A DNA stretch of 64,000 nucleotides from Neobacillus kokaensis (GTDB lineage: Bacteria; Bacillota; Bacilli; Bacillales; Cytobacillaceae), in the NCBI RefSeq assembly GCF_014656545.1, contig NZ_BNDS01000009.1:1-64000 (forward strand), written 5' to 3'. Below the pieces are notes generated by a model. It searched no databases and was not told the DNA's origin. It saw only the letters and a list, made by a program, of their open reading frames with translations. Below are positions 7,431 to 15,506 of this stretch, one piece after another. The stretch's first letter is position 1; the number at the start of each line of letters is the position of its first letter. The position numbers and the translations under genes were made by a program.

Positions 7431-9053
7431 TTGAGGAAGATATTCACAAATGGGAATTTTTATACATTTGATGCGATGAAACCACAGGTTGAGGCTGTTG
7501 TTGTGGAAAATGGAAGATTTATTGATTTGGGTTCAAAAGAAGAGATTATGGCCTATTGGACACGATACGATGCCGAAATCATCAATTTAGAAGGAAAGAC
7601 AGTAACCCCGGGTCTCATTGACAGCCATTTACACATGTCTGCAATCGCCATCAATTTATTAAGTCTCGATGTAACAGGTGTCACATCTAAAGAAGAGATG
7701 CTGCGTAAGATTGCTTCTAAAGCAAAGACGCTAAAACCAGGGGAGTGGCTGCTTGGGAGAGGATGGGATGAAAATCTCTTCACGGATGGCGGGATTCCCA
7801 CTATTTCAGAACTTGACTACGCTGCGCCACATAATCCTTTATTGATCCCTAGGATTTGTGGACATGCGGCTCTTGTGAATAGTAAGGCTTTCGAGATTTG
7901 TCAGTACCATTCTGACATGACGATCCCGCAAGGAGGGGCCATTGTTTTAGATGAAATAACGAAGCGGCCGAATGGGCTCATACTAGAAACAGCTTCGGAG
8001 ATCTTTAAACAATACATCCCAGAGTATTCCTATGAAGATCTAAAAGGAGCATTAAGACGGGCAATCCAAATCGCCATGCAAAAGGGCTTAACCAGCGTAC
8101 ATACGAATGATCCGAATTTCTTAGGTGGATTACATACTACTTACCGGTTATATGATGAGTTATTAAACCAAGAGGGGCTTGGGCTGCGCTCTAATCTGTT
8201 AATTGATCATGAATACTTGGATGATTTAAAAGAAGCGGGAATGTATACCGGTTTCGGGAATGAAACATTGCAAATTGGTGCAGTGAAGATTTTTGCGGAT
8301 GGGGCCTTTGGCAGGAGAACGGCTTTATTATCTGAGGCTTATCATGATGCCCCAGATACATTTGGGGATGCGATGTATTCTAATGATGAACTATATGACA
8401 TCATTCGGAAAGCACGGGGGCTGTCCATGCCTATTGCCGTTCATACAATTGGCGATCAGGCATTGGAAAATATCTTGGATCTGCTAGACCAATTTCCAGC
8501 TGTATCCTATAGAGATCGTTTGATTCATGTCCAGGCATTGAGAAAAGACTTAATTCCTAGATTAGCGGTTCCGACTCGAATTGCCGATATTCAACCAAGA
8601 TTTGTTGTTGGGGACTTCCCATGGGTAGAAGAACGACTTGGACCTGAAAGACTTCAGCTGGCATATGCGTGGAAAACTTTAATGGAATCCAATGTGATTT
8701 GTGCCGGCGGCTCTGATTCACCTGTTGAACCGGTTGATCCATTACTTGGAATCCATGCGGCGGTTACCCGAAAAGCGCCAGGTGATCACCATGATGGTTG
8801 GAATGTGAATGAGAAATTATCCATGCATGATGCCTTTAAGTTATTTACCAAAATGGGGGCATACCCAACAAATGAAGAAACGATAAAAGGAACCATTTCA
8901 CGCGGGAAACTAGCGGATATGACGGTTTATTCCCATAATCCATTCAAGATGGAGAATCCGGATGAGCTTTTACATACGGACATTGAAATGACAGTTATCA
9001 ACGGGAATATTCAGTACGAAAAGAGCACCACGGCAAAAATTAATACTATGTAG
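7431..9053 (+). CDS. YtcJ-like metal-dependent amidohydrolase
   Basis: This 540-residue enzyme belongs to the amidohydrolase-3 group. It has an N-terminal beta-sandwich strand set (KIFTNGNFYTFD), the metal-binding LIDSHLHMS, the barrel segment HTIGDQALENILD with a catalytic histidine, and AGGSDSPVEPVDPLLGIHAAVTRK with the invariant Asp. Close families hydrolyse N-substituted formamides or other exocyclic amides, so it may release formate or an acid from an amide. The TTG start is preferred because AAAGGGGATGG lies just upstream; an overlapping ATG at 7428 is in another frame. It is 15 bp from the symporter gene, so the two form an operon, likely import plus amide hydrolysis. Confidence 0.8.
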   Translation: MRKIFTNGNFYTFDAMKPQVEAVVVENGRFIDLGSKEEIMAYWTRYDAEIINLEGKTVTPGLIDSHLHMSAIAINLLSLDVTGVTSKEEMLRKIASKAKTLKPGEWLLGRGWDENLFTDGGIPTISELDYAAPHNPLLIPRICGHAALVNSKAFEICQYHSDMTIPQGGAIVLDEITKRPNGLILETASEIFKQYIPEYSYEDLKGALRRAIQIAMQKGLTSVHTNDPNFLGGLHTTYRLYDELLNQEGLGLRSNLLIDHEYLDDLKEAGMYTGFGNETLQIGAVKIFADGAFGRRTALLSEAYHDAPDTFGDAMYSNDELYDIIRKARGLSMPIAVHTIGDQALENILDLLDQFPAVSYRDRLIHVQALRKDLIPRLAVPTRIADIQPRFVVGDFPWVEERLGPERLQLAYAWKTLMESNVICAGGSDSPVEPVDPLLGIHAAVTRKAPGDHHDGWNVNEKLSMHDAFKLFTKMGAYPTNEETIKGTISRGKLADMTVYSHNPFKMENPDELLHTDIEMTVINGNIQYEKSTTAKINTM

Positions 9054-9067
9054 GGGAGAGAAAGCTT

Positions 9068-10540
9068 TTGGGAGAATTTTTAGAGAAAGTAGTTGGCTTT
9101 TTATGGGGGTTACCTCTCATTTTTACGATTTTATTTGCAGGTGTGTATTTTACGGTAGCGACGAAGTTTTTTCAGTTCGTTCATTTGCCGCATATCCTAA
9201 AATCCACTTTTGGAAGTCTTTTCAAGAAACAGGAAAAGGAAAATAATGCAAAAGGGATCTTGTCTTCTTTTGAAGCGATTAGTACGGCGATTGGCGGTTC
9301 AGTCGGCGTTGGTAATATCGGCGGTGTTGCCACTGCTATTGCAGTCGGAGGACCTGGAGCGGTATTTTGGATGTGGTTATGTGCCCTTGTAGGGATGATT
9401 ATTAAAACGGTCGAGGTAACGCTTGCGGTTCATTACCGCAACACGGATGAAAATGGTGAACCATATGGCGGGCCGACCTATTATATGGAAAAAGGTCTTG
9501 GGGAGGAAAAGAAGTTCAAACTATGGATGATCCCGGCGGTTATTTTTGGTTTTGGTATTTTTGGGACTTTCTTCTTTACATTACAAAACTATACTATTTC
9601 TGAAGCAGTAGGCTCGACTTTCGGTATTGGGATGATCCCTGCCTCGATAGGTCTTACACTAGTTACCTATTATATTATTTATGGCGGTATTAAACATATC
9701 GGAATGATCGCTTCAAAAATTGTTCCGTTTATGGTATTATTCTTCGTTTTATCCGGACTTTTTATCATTTTTACGAATTTAGGGGAGGCTGGCCATGCAT
9801 TTAGCCTGATTTTCTCCGGTGCATTTGGGGGAACCGCAGCGGTTGGCGGGTTTACCGGTGCTGCTGTGGCCCAGGTAATCCAGATGGGGGTAGCGAGATC
9901 GGTTTACAGTAACGAAGCTGGATGGGGAACATCTCCAATGGTACACTCCACAGCAAAAGTTGATCACCCTGTGAAGCAAGGGATTTGGGGTGCATTCGAA
10001 GTATTTGTGGACACTATTATCGTATGTTCGATTACCGCACTAACGATTATTATTTCAGGTGTTTGGTCATCCGGATTATCTGGTGCAGAATTAACGCTAG
10101 CGGCCTTCGAAGCAGGAATTGGGGAAACCGGACGTTATATTATTACGATTTCTGTCGTGTTATTTGGTGTTACTACCACAACAGGCTGGTATATTTATTA
10201 CGAAATTTTATTACGTCATTTATTCAAAAATAAAGGGACAAAGTTCAAACGTAAATTCCTCACATTTTTCACATGGTTCTATCCAATCCCTGGATTGTCG
10301 ATGGTCATCTATGCTGTAAGTGTTGGAATGCCTGGCAAAGCCGTTTGGTACTTTGCCGATATTACATCAGCGATTCCGACCTTTGTGAACGTTGTCGTGC
10401 TCCTTCTATTAAGTAAACGATTCTTAGCACTGTTGAAAGATTATAAAGCAAGATACATGGGAATCGGCGAGATTGATCCTGACATCACGCTGTTCTATGA
10501 GGAAAAGAATACACCACCGAAGGATACAAAAGTAGTGTAG
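9068..10540 (+). CDS. alanine/glycine:cation symporter family protein
   Basis: The 490 residues form about 10-11 membrane helices, with the AGCS signature region ISTAIGGSVGVGNIGGVATAIAVGGPGAVFWMW and later GVARSVYSNEAGWGTSPMVHSTAKVDHP, which are hallmarks of AlsT/AgcS. It imports small neutral amino acids (alanine, glycine or D-alanine) with Na+ or H+. The start is TTG after GGGGAGAGAAAGC. It follows the amidohydrolase by 15 bp and is followed by the hairpins at 10589-10675, the second of which has a long U-run and should terminate the operon. Confidence 0.9.
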   Translation: MGEFLEKVVGFLWGLPLIFTILFAGVYFTVATKFFQFVHLPHILKSTFGSLFKKQEKENNAKGILSSFEAISTAIGGSVGVGNIGGVATAIAVGGPGAVFWMWLCALVGMIIKTVEVTLAVHYRNTDENGEPYGGPTYYMEKGLGEEKKFKLWMIPAVIFGFGIFGTFFFTLQNYTISEAVGSTFGIGMIPASIGLTLVTYYIIYGGIKHIGMIASKIVPFMVLFFVLSGLFIIFTNLGEAGHAFSLIFSGAFGGTAAVGGFTGAAVAQVIQMGVARSVYSNEAGWGTSPMVHSTAKVDHPVKQGIWGAFEVFVDTIIVCSITALTIIISGVWSSGLSGAELTLAAFEAGIGETGRYIITISVVLFGVTTTTGWYIYYEILLRHLFKNKGTKFKRKFLTFFTWFYPIPGLSMVIYAVSVGMPGKAVWYFADITSAIPTFVNVVVLLLLSKRFLALLKDYKARYMGIGEIDPDITLFYEEKNTPPKDTKVV

Positions 10541-10579
10541 AGGGAAATGAACTCTTTAAAGGTAGGAAATCTCCCTTTA

Positions 10580-10706
10580 CAATTACAAATAATCCATCCT
10601 TGAGTTGATCTGGGTGGATTATTGCCCAACAGAACCGTCTATTGCTGGATCGGACATGTTACTGCATGTTCGGTCTTTTTTTATTTATGAATTTCTTAAG
10701 ATTATA
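10580..10706 (-). ncRNA. orphan SR5/RatA-like antitoxin RNA gene (relic or second copy)
   Basis: This stretch is homologous to 53596-53735, the predicted antisense antitoxin region. It keeps the hairpin 10589-10622 (ATAATCCATCC/GGGTGGATTAT), the shared segment ACCGTCTATTGCTGGA, the hairpin 10649-10674 and, on the minus strand, TATAAT (10701-10706) as a -10 box. The adjoining toxin frame is absent. On the plus strand the second hairpin plus CTTTTTTTATTT ends the symporter operon. Whether a minus-strand RNA is made is unproven; the -35 box is weak. Confidence 0.45.
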
Positions 10707-10903
10707 ATCTAAGTTTGTGAAAAAGAAACTATTTAATCCTTTTGATTTATTAATTAGGGGATTGGTTTGATCCTTTAGAAATTAATGTTTATTTATACTT
10801 AAAATGCATTCTTCCTTTTTTTCTCAACTTATTAAAGTGTTTATAGAATTACTGTAAAAACCTAATCGTAGACTAAAAACAAAAATTAAATAAAGAAAAA
10901 TAT

Positions 10904-10919
10904 TGGCATGAAATTTGCA
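10904..10919 (+). promoter_or_regulatory. sigma-54 (-24/-12) promoter for the glcD/glcF-like operon
   Basis: TGGCATGAAATTTGCA has the GG and GC dinucleotides separated by exactly ten bases, as in the SigL consensus. It lies about 145 bp before the oxidase start. A sigma-54 activator gene follows the operon at 13877-15289, making this assignment credible. Confidence 0.8.
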
Positions 10920-11063
10920 TGATATTGTTTATCGAAATAAATAAGGAGGTTTTTAATTAAAACATTACATTATCTTCAAGTAATAAACCTTAGTTATTTT
11001 ATTTATGCATTGTGAATAATTTTATTTATCATTAGTGTCATTTTAGAAGGAGTGTGTGTAACA

Positions 11064-12482
11064 TTGGCAACCATAACAGAAGAATGCCTAAGAAATATAG
11101 AGGCGATTATAGTCAACAAAAAAAGAATTCTTCAAAGAAGAGAAGATTTATTTAGTTATTCTTTTGATGCTTCATTTGGTACACATCTTCCTGAATTGGT
11201 TTTACAACCGATTTCAACTGATGAAGTTGTCGGGGTTGTTAAATTGGCGAATCTATATAAAATCCCTTTGTATCCTAGGGGAAGAGGAACAAGTTTAAGC
11301 GGGGGCCCACTGCCAGTAAACGGAGGAATCGTTCTGGATTTTTCCCTATGGAAAGACAAATTAATAATTGATCCCGATGACTCCATAGCCGTAGTTTCAC
11401 CGGGAGTACTTACAGCCGATATTAATGCTAAAGCTAATGAATTTGGTTTTATGTATCCTCCAGATCCTAGCAGTGCACATGTTTCCACTATAGGAGGGAA
11501 TTTGGCAGAGAATTCTGGGGGACCCAGAGGACTAAAATATGGGGTTACCAAAGATTATGTGATCGGGCTTGAGGTGGTTACCCCTGAAGGTGAAATCATT
11601 CGAACTGGAGGCAGGACCATTAAGAATGTGACAGGGTATGATTTAACCAAATTAATTGTGGGGTCAGAGGGAACTTTAGGTATCATCACGGAAGCCATTC
11701 TTAAATTAATTCCAAAGCCGATTGCCACCAAAACAGCGCTCGTATTATTCGATGATCTAGTGGATTCCGGGCATGCGATATCGCGCATTTTAAGCTCAGG
11801 AATATTGCCTTCAAAAATGGAAATTATGGATCAAGCCTGCATTATAGCAGTCGAAGAGTATAAGCCATTAGGTTTACCAACGGATGTTGAAGCCATTTTA
11901 TTGATAGAGCTTGATGGACACCCCTACTCTATTGAGGAGGAAATGAAGAAGGTTAAATCAACGTGTCTTGCCGTTGGTGCTAGGGAAGTAATTGTCGCTG
12001 AAAATGATGAAGAAGCAAATGAATTATGGAAAGCTAGAAAGCTAGTTTCTCCGGCAATCGTAAAAATCAAACCTACTAAGATATCTGAGGACGCAACAGT
12101 ACCACGAAGCAAAATACCGGATATGTTTAAGAAACTGAAAGAGATAAAGGAAACCCACGATATTAATCTAGTGGTCTTTGGCCATGCGGGTGATGGGAAT
12201 TTACATCCCAATATTATCGCCGATCAGCGAGATACAGAGGAGATGAAGCGAGTAGAATTGGCGGTTGAAGAAATATTTAAAGCAGCCATCGAACTAGGCG
12301 GAACATTATCCGGAGAACATGGGATTGGCATCATGAAATCGCCATTCATGGAAATGGAACTTGGGACAAAAGGTCTTGAAATGATGAAGAGAATTAAAAT
12401 GGCTTGGGATCCCAATAATATATTAAACCCAGGGAAAGTTTTCCCTGAGCCAGGGCAAAGGTTAGTGTTGCACAATGGATAA
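11064..12482 (+). CDS. FAD-linked oxidase, GlcD-like D-2-hydroxyacid dehydrogenase subunit
   Basis: The protein (about 472 residues) has the PCMH-type FAD domain with PLYPRGRGTSLSGGPLPVNG and GGNLAENSGGPRGLKYGVT, and the C-terminal FAD-oxidase domain ending with VFGHAGDGNLHPN and GTLSGEHGIGIMKSPFM. It would oxidise a D-2-hydroxy acid such as glycolate, D-lactate or D-2-hydroxyglutarate and pass electrons to the Fe-S partner encoded next. I choose TTG at 11064, since the upstream GTG at 11052 overlaps the ribosome site AGAAGGAG. The stop overlaps the following ATG by 8 bp, which indicates coupled translation. A sigma-54 promoter lies upstream. Confidence 0.85.
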   Translation: MATITEECLRNIEAIIVNKKRILQRREDLFSYSFDASFGTHLPELVLQPISTDEVVGVVKLANLYKIPLYPRGRGTSLSGGPLPVNGGIVLDFSLWKDKLIIDPDDSIAVVSPGVLTADINAKANEFGFMYPPDPSSAHVSTIGGNLAENSGGPRGLKYGVTKDYVIGLEVVTPEGEIIRTGGRTIKNVTGYDLTKLIVGSEGTLGIITEAILKLIPKPIATKTALVLFDDLVDSGHAISRILSSGILPSKMEIMDQACIIAVEEYKPLGLPTDVEAILLIELDGHPYSIEEEMKKVKSTCLAVGAREVIVAENDEEANELWKARKLVSPAIVKIKPTKISEDATVPRSKIPDMFKKLKEIKETHDINLVVFGHAGDGNLHPNIIADQRDTEEMKRVELAVEEIFKAAIELGGTLSGEHGIGIMKSPFMEMELGTKGLEMMKRIKMAWDPNNILNPGKVFPEPGQRLVLHNG

Positions 12483-13764
12483 GCAAACCATATTGTTGGA
12501 CAAACTCGCGTACAATGAGACAGTTAATTGTGTCCAGTGCGGTTATTGCCTGCCATCTTGTCCTACGTATGCTACCTTTGGAAAGGAAACCCATTCGCCG
12601 AGAGGAAGAATCAATCTTGTTAAAATGGCTGCAGAAGGAAGAATTTCATTAGATGATTTGGCTGGACCAATGGATGTATGTTTAGGCTGCAGGGCGTGTG
12701 AACCGGCTTGCCCCACCAATGTCCAGTACGGAAAAATATTGGAATCGGCCATTGATGTTTTAACCGAACAGCGTCGGAGAAAACAATCGCTAAAAGAAAA
12801 AGCTATGAAAAAGCTGATTTTTGATTACATGATTCCAAATAAAAATGTCTTGCATTTTATCGGGTCTGGCCTACAACTATACCAAACACTCAAAATAGAT
12901 GACTTTTCAAGAAAAATCGGATTCACCAATATTTTACCAGAGCCTATGCGCCAGTTTGAGAAAATTACACCAAAAGTGAATGTAAAAAAGCGTAAGCATT
13001 CAGCCATTCAGCCTGACACAAGCCCAAGGTTTCGTATCGGCTTTTTCGTTGGGTGCATAATGGATACCTTTTTTAAACGCATTAACGATTTAAGTATGAA
13101 GTTACTGGCAGCTGCGGGATGTGAAGTTGTATTAATTGCAGAACAAACGTGTTGTGGTGCTCTACACCATCATAGTGGTGAAAAGGAAAAGGCCATTTCC
13201 TTAGCTAAACATAATATTGAAGCGTTTGAAAAATACCAGTTTGATTATGTCGTAAATAGTATAGGCGGCTGTGGAGCAGCGATGGTTGAATATCATCTTT
13301 TGTTTGATGAAGCTGACAGATGGTATCCACGTGCAGAACTATTCTCCGATAAATGTAAAGATATTAGTTTCATATTGGATCAATTAGAGTTACCTTTTAA
13401 AATGGAAATACAGAAAACGGTTACGTATCAACCTTCTTGTCATTTAAAAAATGTTCAAAAAGTTGAAAAGGAACCGGTTCGACTTATTGAGAAAATCCCA
13501 GGCATATCTTATATTCCACACAAAAATATGAATATGTGCTGTGGTTCTGCCGGGATATATAATATTGTTCACTTTGAGGAATCAATGGAGATATTAAACT
13601 TAAAAATGGAGAATATAAGTAAAATAAAACCAGAGATCATTATTACAACGAATCCTGGATGCCATTTACAAATGCTTTTGGGTGTAGAACGAGAGGGCTT
13701 AAGAGACGAAATTAGAGCAGTTCATTTAGTTGAATTATTGGCGGAAGCATGTGATATCAGCTGA
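12475..13764 (+). CDS. GlcF-like (Fe-S)-binding oxidase subunit
   Basis: The 429 residues contain two 4Fe-4S clusters (CVQCGYCLPSCPTY at about 20-33 and CLGCRACEPACPTN at about 68-81) and two C-terminal CCG-type cysteine-rich domains (VGCIMD... QTCCGALHHHSG and YQPSCHLKN... MNMCCGSAG). This is the standard GlcF/LutA-like architecture that carries electrons from the flavoprotein to quinone at the membrane face. It overlaps glcD by 8 bp. The pair lacks the GlcE subunit seen in proteobacteria, as is usual in bacilli. It is followed by a convergent terminator. Confidence 0.85.
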   Translation: MDKQTILLDKLAYNETVNCVQCGYCLPSCPTYATFGKETHSPRGRINLVKMAAEGRISLDDLAGPMDVCLGCRACEPACPTNVQYGKILESAIDVLTEQRRRKQSLKEKAMKKLIFDYMIPNKNVLHFIGSGLQLYQTLKIDDFSRKIGFTNILPEPMRQFEKITPKVNVKKRKHSAIQPDTSPRFRIGFFVGCIMDTFFKRINDLSMKLLAAAGCEVVLIAEQTCCGALHHHSGEKEKAISLAKHNIEAFEKYQFDYVVNSIGGCGAAMVEYHLLFDEADRWYPRAELFSDKCKDISFILDQLELPFKMEIQKTVTYQPSCHLKNVQKVEKEPVRLIEKIPGISYIPHKNMNMCCGSAGIYNIVHFEESMEILNLKMENISKIKPEIIITTNPGCHLQMLLGVEREGLRDEIRAVHLVELLAEACDIS

Positions 13765-13773
13765 GAAAACAGC

Positions 13774-13818
13774 AAGGGGAAAAAGGGCAAAAACAATTGT
13801 CCCTTTTTCCTTATTTTT
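13774..13818. terminator. bidirectional terminator between glcF-like gene and sigma-54 activator
   Basis: AAAAAGGG (13780-13787) pairs with CCCTTTTT (13801-13808) and is flanked by A- and T-runs. It can stop transcripts from both convergent genes. Confidence 0.7.
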
Positions 13819-13876
13819 GTAAGTGTAATGCTTATAAAAATATCCTCAGAATGGTGAAAAAATGAATACATGCGGA

Positions 13877-15289
13877 TTAATCGACACGTTCTGTCTTTAA
13901 GTATTTTTGTATCTTTCTAAATGCGGTTGACTGGTTGATGCCAAGGACTTCGCCTACTTTGTAAGAACTTTTATATTTTTTAAAAGCTTTTTTAATCAAT
14001 TGTTCTTCTACTGCTTCTTGGGCTTGTTTTAAACTGCATATATCATAAAGATGGACTAAATAATTTGAATCAACCTTTACAGAGTTTGAAATTTTGCGAG
14101 GTAAATCTTTTAATTGAACTTCCTCGTCATCAGACATTACCACCAAACGTTCAATTAAATTTTCTAACTCTCTAACATTACCAGGCCATTCATAGTTAAA
14201 TAAAGCGTTCTCCACCTCTAAGGAAAGAGTAGTCAAGGAATTGTATTTGCTATTAAATTTATTTAAAAAATAATCGATTAAATAAGATATATCTTCTTGT
14301 CTAGTCCTTAAAGGAGGAATATGGATAGGGATTACATTTAATCGATAAAATAAGTCTTCTCTAAAAGTCCCATCCTCCACCATTTTTTCTAAATCTTTAT
14401 TTGTAGCAGCAATAATTCTTACATCTATTTCTATTGATTTTGTACCCCCAACACGTTGTATCGTATTTTCTTGAAGCGCTTTCAACAGTTTAACCTGAAG
14501 GTTTAGAGGCATTTCTCCGATTTCATCCAGAAACAACGTACCCCCATCGGCTTCTTCAAATAATCCTTTTTTTCCTTGTTTTTTAGCGCCAGTAAAGGAA
14601 CCGGGCTCGTATCCAAACAGTTCTGTTTCTATTAGAGTCTCTGGGATGGCACCACAGTTTACATGGATTAAGGGTTTGTCTTTTCTTGCACTTTTATGAT
14701 GTATATTTGAGACAATAACGCCTTTCCCAACACCCGATTTTCCCGTTACAAGAACCGTGGAGTCGACCTTAGCAATTTTCTCAACCATTTTTGAAATTTT
14801 ACGCATGTTTGGTGAATAAGAAATAAAATCCCCTTGATCCTTATTTTGAAAACTTCTTAATTCTGCAAGTTCCTCCTGGTAACTTTCCAATAAATGTTCG
14901 GTGCGTTCGATTTTATCTCGGAGTTCTCTTATTTCGGTTAAATCTCTAGAAGTGAAAATAATAATTTCAATATTACCTTCGGAATCAAATACTGGGTTTC
15001 CAATCACATGGACAGTTTTGCCGCTTCTAGTTCTTTGAATCATTGAAACCTTTTCTTTTCGCTCTTTAATGATTGGAAAGATGGAAGGAGAATAGAGACC
15101 ATCCTTTGCAAGTTCTTCTGAATTTTTACCAATAAGATCTTTTGCTTTAATTTCATATAACGCTTCACTAGTGGGATTCACTCGAAGTACGGTACCATTG
15201 CCATCAGTTACAAAAATTTCGTCCAAAGATGAATTGATAATTGTCTCTAATTGCTTGTTAATAATTTCATGGTCTATAAGCTGGTCCAT
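13877..15289 (-). CDS. PAS-domain sigma-54-dependent transcriptional activator
   Basis: The 470 residues divide into an N-terminal PAS sensor (about 8-125, FVTDGNGTVLRVNPTSEALY... HVIGNPVFDSEGNIEIIIFTSRDLTE), a short coiled coil, an AAA+ domain (about 160-390) and a C-terminal Fis-type HTH (YKVGEVLGINQSTAFRKIQKYL). The AAA+ part has a variant Walker A (GKSGVGKG in place of GESGTGKE), the sigma-54 contact loop as GSFTGA, Walker B GGTLFLDEIGE and the arginine-finger region. It should sense a pathway ligand by the PAS domain and open SigL promoters. Its gene sits between the two -24/-12 promoters, facing away from the aminotransferase operon and towards the oxidase operon. Confidence 0.9.
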   Translation of the reverse strand: MDQLIDHEIINKQLETIINSSLDEIFVTDGNGTVLRVNPTSEALYEIKAKDLIGKNSEELAKDGLYSPSIFPIIKERKEKVSMIQRTRSGKTVHVIGNPVFDSEGNIEIIIFTSRDLTEIRELRDKIERTEHLLESYQEELAELRSFQNKDQGDFISYSPNMRKISKMVEKIAKVDSTVLVTGKSGVGKGVIVSNIHHKSARKDKPLIHVNCGAIPETLIETELFGYEPGSFTGAKKQGKKGLFEEADGGTLFLDEIGEMPLNLQVKLLKALQENTIQRVGGTKSIEIDVRIIAATNKDLEKMVEDGTFREDLFYRLNVIPIHIPPLRTRQEDISYLIDYFLNKFNSKYNSLTTLSLEVENALFNYEWPGNVRELENLIERLVVMSDDEEVQLKDLPRKISNSVKVDSNYLVHLYDICSLKQAQEAVEEQLIKKAFKKYKSSYKVGEVLGINQSTAFRKIQKYLKTERVD

Positions 15290-15353
15290 AATTTTTCACC
15301 TCTAAAAGAAATCTTAGCATAAAAAACATTTTGTATAAATTGAAAATTTAAAA

Positions 15354-15394
15354 AATAATGTCAATTTGCATTATTTACGATGTCTAACTGCATT
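15354..15394. promoter_or_regulatory. probable enhancer (UAS) for the sigma-54 activator, two direct repeats
   Basis: ATGTCAATTTGCATT (15358-15372) and ATGTCTAACTGCATT (15380-15394) are 15-bp direct repeats set 22 bp apart, two helical turns. The first extends to a perfect inverted repeat AATAATG/CATTATT (15354-15375). They lie 51-91 bp upstream of the -24 box and just outside the activator gene, so they could serve both activation and autoregulation. Confidence 0.6.
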
Positions 15395-15403
15395 TTGATT
15401 TTA

Positions 15404-15428
15404 AAAAAAGGAGGTAACCTCCTTTTTT
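15404..15428. terminator. symmetrical stem-loop between enhancer and promoter
   Basis: AAAAAAGGAGG (15404-15414), loop TAA, CCTCCTTTTTT (15418-15428). It has the form of a bidirectional terminator but no gene ends here. It sits between the enhancer and the sigma-54 promoter, so it may insulate the promoter from read-through while leaving DNA looping intact. Confidence 0.6.
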
Positions 15429-15444
15429 ATGAATAAAAAGAGGT

Positions 15445-15460
15445 TGGCATCATTCTTGCA
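15445..15460 (+). promoter_or_regulatory. sigma-54 (-24/-12) promoter for the aminotransferase operon
   Basis: TGGCATCATTCTTGCA has GG and GC ten bases apart and is close to the copy at 10904 (TGGCAT...TTGCA). It ends 47 bp before the ATG at 15507. It lies inside a longer open frame that begins at 15429, which rules out that start. Confidence 0.85.
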
Positions 15461-15506
15461 TATTAATATTGTGAATCTAGAAAAGATAACAGAGAGGGGA
15501 TTAACA

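Noticed and set aside
7431-9053. Annotating the YtcJ-like protein as dihydropyrimidinase/hydantoinase
   Set aside because: Its motifs and length are of the amidohydrolase-3 group, which differs from dihydropyrimidinases; ring opening is better assigned to HyuAB.
15429-15506. Upstream start of the aminotransferase (MNKKRLASFLHIN...)
   Set aside because: The -24/-12 promoter at 15445-15460 lies inside this stretch and a better ribosome site precedes ATG 15507.
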